From positions 10,535,431 through 10,599,430 of the forward strand of contig NC_088322.1 of NCBI RefSeq assembly GCF_910592395.1: a stretch of 64,000 nt of DNA, given 5' to 3'. This DNA is from Lineus longissimus. Lineage: Eukaryota; Nemertea; Pilidiophora; Heteronemertea; Lineidae. The first letter of the stretch is position 1, and the number at the start of each line of letters is the position of its first letter. Positions 33,992 to 45,440 of the stretch are shown one piece after another. The translations under genes and the position numbers were made by a program. The notes beneath the pieces are model-generated. The model did no database searches and had not been told where the DNA came from. It was given only the letters and a program-made list of their open reading frames with translations.

Positions 33992-34339
33992 CGTCGTATT
34001 ACGGTTATCACAAGTACATGTATACTTAAACATCGGACCAAATTCTTCCGCGTCTTCACCATAGGCATTCTCCTGGTAAAACAACACGCAACTCCTCAAG
34101 TACGTGTCTGCGAAAGATGAACAGAGCTTTTGGTGACCTTCACACAGCCTGCCGCAGTCAATACGTGACCTTGACCTCTGATTCGAGGTCACCTTATGGT
34201 CGTATTTCGGGTAGATGAGAGACGTGCGCTGATACGCCGCATGCTTTGCGGCAACTGCCATTAAACTCAGCAAGCTGCTGCTGGCGACGACACAGACGGA
34301 CAAACTTGTCAGGGGAGAAGGCCTGACAACTTTCCCCAT
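33992..34339 (-). CDS. Signal-peptide plus PAN/apple-like first exon, copy 3
   Basis: 116 codons: a 6-nt in-frame insertion near the donor gives YTCTCDNRN in place of YTCDNRN. ATG at 34339 and GTAAGT donor retained. This copy follows segment A instead of the foldback element, so the downstream exons of a full unit are not on its 3' side. Confidence 0.5.
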
Positions 34340-35294
34340 CTTAACTGCTCTTCTAGGTCAAGGGTCAAGGCTCTTCAAGGGTGTATTGGTAGGTTACAGC
34401 TGAGGCGACGAGATTGCCATCGATTGTCATCGATTTGCGGCTAGCCGTCTTCGAAGTTGATTGTGAACGCAACGAAAAGGAATCATCGCCGTCATTGAAA
34501 CGACGCCAGCAAAGATCGCTTCATCGCGCTTCACACTGGACCGCGTGGGGGACAGGATATTCTATTTGCCGGTGGTCCGCCGGCCTCGAATCCAGAGTCA
34601 GGCGTGTGCTCCTTCCCACTCGCACGGTCGTTAGTACCGAGCGTTGGCCTGAAGTTCAGGATGGTGGTCCGCAGGGTGATATCAACTTGCGGGTTACTCG
34701 TACACACCGCCTACCATAGACGCTGTGGGTCGTTCTCGTCAATGATTGAGATGACGAAGGGTCTTCTACCTCAAGAGTCGACTTACTTGCAACATATCCG
34801 CTGAACATTTGAAAACAAGTCTCTGAATTGAACGTTTACAAATTAACTGTTCCTTTTTCACCACAAGAACATTTGAATTTACAAATCGGATCTGGAAACG
34901 AGACAAGGATGAAAACAAAGTCTTATATATTCCACGTAGTAGGTCACCAGAACGACTACGACGATTAATTACGTGTAGACGTGGTTAGTGTTGACGTTCC
35001 AGCTGGCGTTGGTGAAAAACACCTTCACCACGACCACTGTAGGTAACCTTGCTCCCGAGCAGACTTTAGATATGGGGAATTGCCGGAGCGATCACTCATA
35101 TATACTTCACTCATATGATATTGTACATGAAAGCAGCTTTTTAGCAGCTTTTTTTTAGCAGAATCTTGAAAAAACGATACTTATGTTCGAAACAAATCCA
35201 ATATCATTTTGAAAAGCCTGAGTAAGTATTGATCAAACTTGTTTTCTTCATCAGCGCGTTGTAGATAATTTTATTGTGCCTATTTTATTCTTAA

Positions 35295-35660
35295 ATGTTT
35301 TATCGGCTGCGTATCAAGCGATTAGCGGTTGTGACACGCGAGCCCCAAGGAATGACCTTGATCGTCCAGAGGGAGCCCGAAAAACCCAACAACTACCTGG
35401 CCTTCTCCATCTGCGTCTGCCTCCTCTTCAACCCTCTCTGCGGGGGCATTGCGATCTGTATGTCAATGGGGTCCAGGCGCGCCGCGGAGAGGGATGATCT
35501 CAAGGAAGCCAAGAAAGCCGGCAAGTGCGCTCTTGGTCTCAACATCACTGGAGTCGTCCTGACCGTCCTGGGCGTTGGCACAGCTCTGGCGGTGTACTTC
35601 ACGGTTGGATGGGGAGCTGTGTACAATTCAGTAAATAATGCACTGAACTCCTTTAGTTAG
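35295..35660 (+). CDS. Dispanin copy 3: exon 2 fused to a new upstream start
   Basis: Exon 2 (from 35328) is complete, but exon 1 and the intron are gone. The sequence to the left is the 5' flank of secreted-exon copy 3, and the join falls at the old splice acceptor (GATTAGCG then GTTGTGAC). An ATG at 35295 in the foreign sequence reads through the join in frame, adding MFYRLRIKRLA before VVTREPQG, for a 121-residue protein with the whole CD225 domain (one notable change, Thr for Ile in VLGVGTAL). Whether it is transcribed is unknown. Confidence 0.55.
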   Translation: MFYRLRIKRLAVVTREPQGMTLIVQREPEKPNNYLAFSICVCLLFNPLCGGIAICMSMGSRRAAERDDLKEAKKAGKCALGLNITGVVLTVLGVGTALAVYFTVGWGAVYNSVNNALNSFS

Positions 35661-35897
35661 TTGACTCTTTAAGTGACACCTGATCTAACACTATATTTTC
35701 AACTTGACGACTGCGACTTTCGGTCCGTCGGATGCCACGGAATAGAATAGAATCCATGCATAGAAGGGATGATGCCGTTTCGAGCATCGCGACATATAGC
35801 TCTTAATTGACCGGATATCATCCTTGAAAAATGTAACCATCTGTGATAAATATACAAAAACCTTATTTTTCGTGACTATATCTTTTGATGTAGATGA

Positions 35898-36293
35898 TCA
35901 CTGAACCGAATAAACAATCATTTGTCTTGAGACAACTCCAAGGCTAAAACCACTCATGTTTGTATACATCACAAAAGCAGACGTATTTTGATGAAGTCCG
36001 TGGACATTACCTGTAGAAAATTTCTGAACTGATAAAATTAAATCCAGGTCATTTCTAAAATTGATCCTGTACAAAGCGGCACACCTGGGTGACCCTGCCG
36101 ACATATAGAACTGTATCCACTTCCGGTTAGGTGACCAAAATGGCGTCTTGACGTCCATTCGCCATTTTGTGACCCATCTCCTGAATAATTTCATGTGCTT
36201 TTGTCGGGTGATGAAGATCCGCTTGGGCTTGTGAATCCAAGTGAGGATAAAAAACGCCTGCAATTTGTGAAATAAAACCTGACAACCTGACAT
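35898..36293 (-). CDS. 131-codon frame, unit 3 copy
   Basis: Open frame identical in protein to 27454-27849. Uncertain coding status. Confidence 0.22.
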   Translation of the reverse strand: MSGCQVLFHKLQAFFILTWIHKPKRIFITRQKHMKLFRRWVTKWRMDVKTPFWSPNRKWIQFYMSAGSPRCAALYRINFRNDLDLILSVQKFSTGNVHGLHQNTSAFVMYTNMSGFSLGVVSRQMIVYSVQ

Positions 36294-36472
36294 AATGGTA
36301 CGGTTTGCGCATAAAAGACATGATCGCTAACGCACATCTCCTTCAATGAAAATACTTCAATGAAAGTCTCTCACAGCAGTCGTCCACTTATGGAATTATC
36401 TCTTTATGGTACAGGCTTACGGTGTCGGTAACTCTGGTGTAGCACTTCGCTTGTTCCCCATATTTCGGTGTT

Positions 36473-36582
36473 AGTAGTCTTATATGCCTGCCCAGCCCAT
36501 AATGTACTTAGTGACCCCAGATCAGGGGTCACATCAGGGGTCACTTAGTACATTATGGGCTGGGCAGGCATATAAGACTACT
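36473..36582. repeat. 46-bp palindrome arms, unit 3
   Basis: Arms 36473-36518 and 36537-36582 pair at 45 of 46 positions (GTACTTAGTG against CACTTAGTAC), with an 18-bp spacer. Counterpart of the unit 2 palindrome. Confidence 0.96.
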
Positions 36583-36775
36583 GTGTTTCCACACAATAGA
36601 CAGCCATCTATTTTTCGGCGTTCCCAAACAAAGAGGGGAAACACTCAGAAACGGAAACACTCAAAACTTTACACCGGAATCAAAATGCCAACGACGTAAG
36701 ATTAACCTTCCCATCTAATCTGCATCTGGTAGTGAGTGACTTGAAAAGTGACTTGAAAATTGCGCGCTTACTTAC

Positions 36776-36913
36776 CGAGTGTATCACCGCTATCTGTCCC
36801 TTGTCACTAATTATGATCTTCGCTCCTATCATACAGGAGCGCGTCCCATGAACGTATCGCGGAAACTTTGTCACCAACTTTATCCGAAAAGGGAAATTGC
36901 CATTAGACTGGCG
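36776..36913 (-). CDS. 46-codon internal exon, unit 3
   Basis: 138 nt, phase 0, acceptor and donor intact, as in units 1 and 2. Confidence 0.38.
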
Positions 36914-37218
36914 CTAAAATGTAAGATCTTCCCTCCAGATTCTTTCACAATAGAGACGTTAAGCAACGTCTCGGGTTACATTTCGACGTTGTTAAGCCTC
37001 TCTATTATGGCAGCTCTAGACAACCGGCAATCGCCGCCTACTCACTCGCTTCATCGTCTATGCAATAACTACGGTACGGTTTGCGCATAAAAGACATCAA
37101 TTTTAACGCAAAACGAGCGGGGCAAACCTATATTTCCACTAAAGAGAGACCAGTCAACTTAACCTGCCGCCCAGACGGTATGATGAGCATCAGACCCGAC
37201 CATTAGGGTACACAAATT

Positions 37219-38008
37219 GGCTTACTGGACTTTGCGCAACGAAACGAAACGAGCGAAATGGGGGAGCGACCATTATGTTTTTACCCCGGTACTCTAGCCT
37301 GAAAATTTGTTCGGACCTCGATCGAAGAAGGTACGACAAACAATTAATTAATCAAACCCTTATGAGGTTCATTCATTTGAAGTAGAGAGGGTAACGTACA
37401 TTGTGTACACAAATCAAACACACACGCAGTGCTTGCATGCATTGCAGAGAACGACTTTTGAGTGATGACCCACACCCACCCATGCAGCTGAGACACATGT
37501 CTTGTTGGACATACCTACCGATTTTTACTAAATAAAAGCATAACTTCATCACACTTTTCGGGGTTGAAAATGTACTCACGTAAATTAACAAAATTATTGG
37601 AAGCTCAAATGTCTGAATGTAATGTATGCGCGTAATGTATACTCTCAGCAAGCGAATAGTTGTGATCGTCGGTTTTTGATACGAATCGTTTTCTGTATGG
37701 CCGTTACAAGCCGTTGTCTGAATATGATGTGAACCTGTTTACCGTTTAATGCTGCTCCCTGTGACGCTGTACCCGCAAATGTTCAATGAAAAAAATGCTG
37801 GATAATGACTTACACGGCTTGTTCGCATCGTAAACATAGTGGTACCCGCGTAAACTGTATTTGCGTTTGGCCTAATTTTACAACGATTATTCCCCATGTA
37901 ACCACGATCTAGGATGGACAGGCTGTGTATTATGAATAGGAAAAGTCACCTAGGTACCGTTGCGTAGAATAGTTTTTTGGCGAAATATTGCGCAAAGTCC
38001 AGTAAGCC
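37219..38008. mobile_element. 790-bp nonautonomous DNA transposon with 21-bp TIRs
   Basis: Perfect 21-bp terminal inverted repeats (starting GGCTTACTGG at 37219 and ending CCAGTAAGCC at 38008) are flanked by a 9-bp direct repeat, ACACAAATT (37210-37218 and 38009-38017). Units 1 and 2 hold the uninterrupted site (TACATAAATTAGG near 21500, TACGCAAATTAGG near 28760). A 9-bp duplication is typical of MULE-type elements, but no transposase is encoded. It inserted after unit 3 separated from unit 2. Confidence 0.92.
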
Positions 38009-38878
38009 ACACAAATTAGGACACGCGAAGGTTGCCGAATGCCGTCATCCGCTCCTACTCTCTCTGAGGTCAAGATGACATGCAGCCCTTTATCAACAGC
38101 GGCACGCCGTAAGCACCTCAGCGAGTGTGGCTGAATGTACTCTTCTCAGTTGCGATGACATTACATTTGCCAAGAAGGTCATGTCTAAAGATCAACCGGC
38201 TACCCGTCTTGTTCTCGTTCTCGGAGGATCGGGTAGGGTGTTTTCGCAAATGTCCCCCGAAATCCTAACGCGAACGCCTATCTCATCGTTTGACCTTGTA
38301 TATTAACGACGTCGAAAACTGAGAAAGGCGTTCACGTGGACCTTTCGGGGGTTTTGCGAAAACTCCCTTTTATAAAAAATCTATTACTTTAAATAAATGA
38401 TTGAAGTAATGGGTTTTTGCTTTGATACATAGTATAGGACTCGAGTGTGGAAGGTGTAGGTGAAATGTTAGCAGTGCATTACATCATTTTGTTATTCATA
38501 AAAATCCCTGTTCCCGGCAGGGTACTGTCTATAAAACCAGTACACGAAGTAGGTCGATATGAAATATTGACGTGCTTTTCCAAACAAATAAATTCTTGGG
38601 CATTATTAATGCTGCGACAGTTGTCAGGAACAGTTCTTTGGGAAAGCGATGAGAGTAGTGGGAGTGTTTCACTGACCGGCTCCGTCTCGCTACGTCGCGT
38701 TCCCACATCCTTTCCGTCAAAATCACCAACACAGGGTCGCATTTAGCGGGGATGTATGGGGGGGGGGGCAACTGCCTCCGAAGACGTCTCCGAAAAACGT
38801 TTTTTAATGCATATTTGGCCTCTTTGGGGGCAACAAGTGATTCGCACTCAGTGGAACCCTACACCAGTGGGGACGTTT

Positions 38879-39790
38879 TTACGGAGCGCGACGGAAAATG
38901 TCTCTTGGAGAGAACTGTACCTTATGAGACAGTGGTATGATCCTATGGAGCTGCAGGGCATATTTGCCTTTGATCATGTGGACATGGAAAACCAAATAAT
39001 CTTCATGCATTGCCATCGCAGCAATATAAAACATCGATTTCGACAGCTTCACGCACGTTCTTTTCAAACGACGACACTTGGGGTAGAGTCGGAAAACTTC
39101 CAAGCAATGCGACTGGCCCGTCTGTACAAGGACATGTCCCTGGTGGTGAGCGATGTACAGCAGACACGCCTGGCCCTTCTTCCATTTGGAGTGGAACCTG
39201 TAGCGTCGGGTAAGCTCCCAGGGTTTTTCTTTGTCCCAGGATAGGAATCTCACCGTCAGTTCACTCGGCAAAATCTGGCCTCGTTTTCTACGCTTCCAGG
39301 AACCCACCCAGAGCATGCGGATGTCGGGTATGACGCCTGTTCTTGTGTTTACTAGCGTGACATCTGACAAATGAATCACTTTCATTTGTCTCAGGCCGTT
39401 AATCGGCTGAGGCGCTGAAAAATGACAGTTTTGGAAATGAACTCGACGCTGAAGATGCTTTCGCGTGGCATGCACCAGTGAGTTTTTGCAAATGCTCGAA
39501 ACGCCATCGTGTACGCCTAACCCATTGCTCGACTTCCCGATATTAATTAAGTCGAACAATGGGTAAGCGTTCGCGTTGACGATTCGGGGGGGTTTGCGAA
39601 AACTCCCTAAGGAATAAACGTTGGCCTTTATGCAAGGCATCCTCCGCAACCCTTGCGAACGACGAAGTACGAACGTCTGTGGTGTGTCAACTGGTCCTCG
39701 CGCCATTTCATTGACGCGGAAACTGGCGACCTCGGGAGAATTCTCCGCTGTAGAAATTCTGATTGGTCGAAAGTTTGTATAGTATTCTGG
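38879..39790 (-). CDS. Intact 303-codon exon of unknown function, unit 3
   Basis: A single open stretch from a strong acceptor (TTGTCTTTTCAG before CCAGAATAC) to a stop at 38879. It has no Met near the start, so it is probably a terminal exon, in phase 0. Visible features are a basic cluster WKRRKRGQILP, a stretch ELTRRYRFHSKWKK, and a C-terminal half with beta-strand-like alternation (EDYLVFHVHMIKGKYALQL). No family is recognised. Strand choice rests on comparison with units 1 and 2, whose indels keep this frame in the 3' part. The phase-0 donor of the secreted first exon (45099-45440) would join it in frame across a 5.3-kb intron; that pairing is inference. Confidence 0.45.
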   Translation of the reverse strand, partial: PEYYTNFRPIRISTAENSPEVASFRVNEMARGPVDTPQTFVLRRSQGLRRMPCIKANVYSLGSFRKPPRIVNANAYPLFDLINIGKSSNGLGVHDGVSSICKNSLVHATRKHLQRRVHFQNCHFSAPQPINGLRQMKVIHLSDVTLVNTRTGVIPDIRMLWVGSWKRRKRGQILPSELTVRFLSWDKEKPWELTRRYRFHSKWKKGQACLLYIAHHQGHVLVQTGQSHCLEVFRLYPKCRRLKRTCVKLSKSMFYIAAMAMHEDYLVFHVHMIKGKYALQLHRIIPLSHKVQFSPRDIFRRAP

Positions 39791-40780
39791 CTGAAAAGAC
39801 AAGGTAGAAAATCTCGCGCGCCGGCCACTCCGACAACCCGAATCATCGTCCTACCTTCCAGTCTGTCAATGCGATGGTAGAGATCCGTTGAATGAATCTG
39901 GAAGCGTTGTGGAATAATCAATGCATGATAGACAAACAGAACCGATACGTCATATTTACGTTCTGATTTTGGAGTGCCCATCCAACAGCCAATGAGAGCG
40001 AAAATTACGCGCGAAAACACGTTACGATTCCTTGACTCTACATAGTACGGTATAATCGGCAGGGCCTATTCTACAGACCAAAGACTTTACAGACCTCGTT
40101 TTTTGGCTCTCACTTTTTTATTAGTGGAGATTTTCATGAAATCCAAAGTGATATTAGACCAGAAACGGTTTCCGCATATGTTCAGAAAGAATTTTTTGAA
40201 AAAAATTAAATTGTATTTCCATGGTTTGGAAGCAATAAAAGTCTGTAATTCTCAGAATTCTAAATAAGAAAAAACAGACCAACTTCAAAGGCAAATTACG
40301 ATATTTTTAAAACATTTTTTAAATAAAAGATTAAGTTTGCTGTGTGAAGGGTGATACAAAGATTATGAATATGTCAACCAACAATCGATAATTTTAATAG
40401 TTAAAGAAATATCACGAATTTTCGGAACACCTCTCAAAACGTCAACAACAAAAAACATGGCCGCTGGAAGGAAATTTTTGTGAAGTGTATTATTAACGCT
40501 TTCGATATTCATCAAAATTACAAGTTGTCATTCGGTAAAAGTAGCCCAAAAATGGACTTTGAAAGCAAGCAAAATTTCGCAAAAATTTCAGACAGAGTAC
40601 GCCTAGTAAAGGGTTAGGTGCGCTATGAAGGGGGAGGGCACATCCAGAAGACATGGGGTACCACGTAGAACCTGACACAATTGGGGACAAGGCGCACCAA
40701 ATAGCGATAAGGAACATCCATTAGAGGGAAGGGCCAGGCCGGTCTACTGTCTCATTGGCAAAAGTCATTTCTGAAGAACA

Positions 40781-41662
40781 TGGTTCACGGCAGGGGAGCG
40801 TGGGAGGAAAGATTGTCGTTTGAATTGACCAGAACGTGGCTACACTGCCCTCTTGCCCACACGATGTGAGACCCGATGTGTCTGCCATCACGTCAGGCTC
40901 GACCCTAGCTGCGGGCCTGGCAGCTCATTTGTTGATATGTAGCTACAGAGTGTACTATGTCTCTGTTCGATGTGCCATCTCTGCTGGGCGTGATATGACT
41001 CTACTGGATGTCTCATGTCTATCCAGGGTTTGATATGGCGCTGCAGGGTTGCACTGTGTCTCGTTCGGATGTACTTCCTCTCGACATGGTGTATCGTCTC
41101 TGCTGGATGTGCCATGTCTCTACCGGATGTGCTCTTTCTCTTCTCGATGAGCCATCCCCAGACACAGTGCACCATGTTTTTGTACAAGGTGTGCATCTAC
41201 AGGGTGTAACATGTCTCCTCCTGATCTGCCTTCTCTCCGCGCAGGTTGTTCCATATCTCTGCTGGATACGCCAAGTCTCTATATGGTGTCATGCCTCTTC
41301 TCGGCGTGTTCGGCCTGATTTGGATGTGACCTCTCTCCCTATGAGTATAGACGCGATACGGTGATGTTGGTGATGCAGTCACATCGGCTCTCACATCGTG
41401 TGGGCAAGACGGCAGTGCAGCCAGGTCTCATTCGGCTTGCAGTTCTGACTGTCTCGCATCATCTCTTACCGTGTCGGCAAGACGGTGGAGCTGCAATGAC
41501 CGATCGATTTAGTCTGGTTGCGACTATCTCAATACGCTCACTGTGCCGGCAAGACGGCGAAGCTGCCAAGGCCGACTCAGTCTTGTTATGACATTCTCAT
41601 TTCTCTTACCTTTTTTGAAAGACGGAGAAGCTATTCCTCCCTCGCTCCCCTGCCGTGGACCA
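40781..41662. mobile_element. Insert bounded by 29-bp inverted repeats
   Basis: The left end CACGGCAGGGGAGCG (40786-40800) is the exact reverse complement of 41643-41657; extended to 29 bp (40781-40809 and 41634-41662) the arms differ at two positions. The inside holds degenerate CTGGATGTGCC-type repeats (40950-41200) and three copies of a roughly 65-bp GGCAAGACGG unit (41400-41620). No transposase is seen. Confidence 0.5.
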
Positions 41663-44269
41663 GCAGTACTACATGAAACGTATACAAGACGTACCCATGG
41701 GAGCAATGCCGCAAGAAACTGACGGGTATATAAACAACTTGACGCAAGGGCCCAACGCGCCGCGTAGCGGCAAAAAAGCGAAGCTGGCGAAACATTTATA
41801 ACGGGTCACCGTCACTTATTATTGGACTTATAGCGCATTTACGGGGTTGCAACTATTTTGCTTTATAGTGTCACCAGGAAAGAAAAGCATGCGACCTAAC
41901 GCCGATCTATTTGTATAAAGTGATAATCGGAAGGTATATAGTAGGAAATATCAATAAAATAATCATTCCATTTCGTCTTTTGAGGGCATTTTTGATTGTA
42001 AAAAATATATGTGTACGTCACCGTAGTCTCTGCAATGATAATTTTATCAGATCAGTCTCGCGCAAGTAGAAGTTCTTTACCTGTTAGTTCTTCACTTATT
42101 AGTCTCAACGTCTGGCGCAAAGCCAGACGTTTTCCATTACGATTTCACTACGATGTTTGACAAGAAGGAGCAGTGCGCGAGATATGCTAATGAGCAGACT
42201 TCCCTCGCTTGAGTTTCTGAAGAATGTTCCATATCGCGCTAAGCTAATCACTACTGATTATGACAGGCGTGCAACGGTAGGTATCTGCTCCCCAACTTCC
42301 ACCCTAATACGGTACAATAAGTTACCATTTGATGGGAATGGGACAATGCCCTCACTGTGTATGGAGTCATAGGGATAAGAAGACATTATTCATTAGTGTT
42401 GGTACAAGTGATTTTGCCCAAAAAGCATGCACATTCAAAAAACAAAATATGCAAGGTAATCACGTACATGACCATGACGACGTGCAGAAAGTGCACTGGC
42501 CAGTGCATACCCTATGGCTATGTACTAGCAAACATGATAAACATGAACAACATCATTATTCATCGGCAGTTCATTTTACTCCGAGCTTTTCCTGAAACAT
42601 ATAGCCATGATGATTAGGCCTACCATGTACCATGACCAATAACAGCACTAGATCATGTAGATGTCAACAAGTTCACATGAACCGTATAATCCCGCATGGC
42701 GCATGTGGGGCATGCGTCTAAACCAAAGCCCCAAAATCACTTGTTTTGGTCTATTTCAGTTTCACTTGTGTTTCCCCCGTCTCCCAGTCCATAATACATT
42801 TACAGTTTACAATCCCCGATCATGGCCCAACAAAAGGTCATCGGTTGACTAAAGGAACACAACTGTTCAATGTATTTATAGTTGAATGCGATCAAACTAC
42901 GTCTTTTCAATCGTGGATTGTAAATTTAACCCCATGGGCCTAGGGAAGGCCCTATAACAATACTTTCGACACAGTTATTATCTCCGCTGCCTCCACCATG
43001 TTACACACAGTGCTCACTGCTGATTCTAAAATGCGCCACCTAGTCAAAACAGGACATATGTTCTTCTAGGAATAGATCTCTTTCCAATATTTCGTCATTC
43101 CACTATCGTCATCACCTCATCATACTTTCATTGACATTACAGGCACACATCCACAGAGCACTCTTCAAATCATCTACACAGTGGTTATCCAACTAGGATT
43201 ATAAAGGTAATTTCTTAGCCCCGCACAGTGGGTTTCAGTCTTGATAAAGGGGCACTATCCAAGATAAAGTTACAAGAAGTAGTCAATAGGGGTCTCTCAC
43301 CTCTCACTGTATGTCCACACTATTCACGCTTGTACGAGGAATACATTCAATGCTGAATCTAACAACACCCAGTGCCCTTACTCTGTATATTAGTCACTGG
43401 AAGATGGCCCATTTCACTCCTTCCTTCTAATTCACCTATAGTCTCATTGCAAACGCCTCAGTTCTATGATATCACATTCACTTTCAGCTGTCATGCAACG
43501 CAACAACTGTGCTATCTGCCATCGCACATCAACGAAGAAGTGCAGCCGCCCACATTCCACCTCACGTCTGTCCGACCAGCTGCAATCCTCGAGGACGCCC
43601 CACTGTACCACGATTTCACTACGATGTTTGACAAGAAGGAGCAGTGCGCGAGATAGGCTAATGAGCAGACTTCCCTCGCTTGAGTTTCGAAAGAATGTTC
43701 GATATCGCGCTAAGCTGACCACTGCTGACCATGACAGGCGTGCATTGGACTGGTACAGGTTGGAATTGAACATTGAATATGCTGGTGGTGACGCTTTCTG
43801 ATGAGAAGTTGGTCGTGACTGATGCAGTATCCTTGGACTTGTCCACAGCATCGTTCAATCATTGCTCTCTGAGCTGCCTTGATTCTGTACTTACCCAAAT
43901 ACTAAGACCAAACGCCTGTTGACTGTCCTTTAAGAGAGACTGGCGCCATGCCTAGAGATATGACTGACCCCTATTGGCAAATTTGTATGACTTTATCTTG
44001 CCTACCTAGCTGCTGCCTATAGTCTCCCTTTAACTGCGGAACACTTCAAAGTCGATAAAATGCCATGTTCCACCTTTTAATGTGTTCAGACCGCCATTTT
44101 CAAAATAATCGAGTCAGGACACTGCCTTCTAGTCTCATAATAAATTTTGCTTTCCTCAATAATAACATTTCTTCTTCTTCAATGCTTTCATCATTCCAAA
44201 CTTCTCCTCCTCGGACTTTTACAGGGGTACAGTCATGGCAATCAAAACCCAAATACTGAGACCAAATGC
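41663..44269. other. Insert remainder, no gene called
   Basis: A 130-140 bp segment at about 42141-42271 (TTCACTACGATGTTTGACAA..) recurs at about 43607-43745, with a stop-codon difference (AGATATGC against AGATAGGC). Upstream of the second copy a + strand frame reads PAAILEDAPLYHDFTTMF before the stop, perhaps a relict exon of a mobile element. I recognise nothing further. Confidence 0.3.
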
Positions 44270-44333
44270 CTGTTGACTGTGCTTTAAGAGAGACTGGCGC
44301 CATGCCTAGTCTCTCTTAAAGCACAGTCAACAG
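44270..44333. repeat. Perfect 26-bp hairpin
   Basis: Arms 44270-44295 and 44308-44333 are exact reverse complements with a 12-bp loop, GGCGCCATGCCT. A single-armed relative (CCTTTAAGAGAGACTGGCGC) lies at about 43897-43965, ending in the same loop sequence. Confidence 0.95.
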
Positions 44334-45098
44334 ACACCAACCCCCTCAGACTCAGAAACCACAAACGCCCAACCCTTCCTGCTACCTTAATACTTCTGGA
44401 TAGGTATAGTATAGTTAAGACAAACCGCATGATTAAACCAGGTTCATACTTGCTTTGACTTGATGAATGACGGATCTGCGAGAGCTGGTTCAGGGGTTCC
44501 AGCTGTAAATCGTCCCCCGCCCTGAAACGGGCGATATTTTAAATTTTACGCAAATGCCTAGTTCCAATTTCTTAGCTTAGATGGCGGTACCTGACAGGTA
44601 CGAAGACTTGTAAAGATATGAAAGATATGGATTTACCGTGGCTCTATGTTGTTTATCAGCTGGGGAGAACCATGTTCTTCAGAAATGACTTTTGCCAATG
44701 AGACAGTAGACCGGCCTGGCCCTTCCCTCTGATGGATGTTCTTTTTCGCTATTTGGTGCGCCTTGTCCCCAATTGTGTCATGTTCTACGTGGTGCTCTAC
44801 TCTGTCTGAAATTTTTGCGAAATTTTGCTTGCTTTCAAAGTCCATTTTTGGGCTAATTTTACCGAATGACAACTTGTAATTTTGATGAATATCGAAAGCG
44901 ATAATACACTTCACAAAAATTCCTTTTTTTTCAAAAATTTCTTTCTGAACATATGCGGAAACCGTTTCTTGTCTAATATCACTTTAGATTTCATGAAAAT
45001 CTCCACCAATAAAAAAGTGAGAGCCAAAAAACGAGGTCTGTAAAGTCTTTGGTCTGTAGAATAGACCCTGCCGGTATAGTCATGAACCGGAAACATAC

Positions 45099-45440
45099 CG
45101 TCGTATTACGGTTATCACAAGTATACTTAAACATCGGACCGAATTCTTCCGCGTCTTCACCATAGGCATTCTCCTGGTAAAACAACACGCAACTCCTCAA
45201 GTTCGTGTCGGCGAAAGATGAACAGAGCTTTTGGTGACCTTCACACAGCCTGCCGCAGTCAATACGTGACCTTGACCTCTGTTTCGAGGTCACCTGAGGG
45301 TCGTATTTCGGGTAGATGAGAGACGTGCGCTGATACGACGCATGCTTTGCGGCAACTGCCATCAACCTCAGCAAGCTACTGCTGGCGACGACACAGACGG
45401 ACAAACTTGTCAGGGGAGAAGGCCTGACAACTTTCCCCAT
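45099..45440 (-). CDS. Signal-peptide plus PAN/apple-like first exon, copy 4 (unit 3)
   Basis: 114 codons, ATG at 45440. The donor is GTATGT instead of GTAAGT, still a valid site. This is the copy that could serve the intact 303-codon exon at 38879-39790. Confidence 0.58.

Larger units (their letters stand above)
40057..45066. mobile_element. Foldback element, unit 3 form, with large insert
   Basis: Left part 40057-40786 matches the forward element of unit 1 (23378-24100). The right part, about 44,400-45,066, is the reverse complement of the unit 1 interior and arm (24,380 back to 23,380). Together they form a long inverted repeat separated by about 3.6 kb of unrelated sequence. Confidence 0.7.

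Noticed and set aside
38756-39244. 162-codon + strand frame in unit 3
   Set aside because: Stops appear at the aligned sites in units 1 and 2, while the opposite - strand frame stays open through the same in-frame indels.
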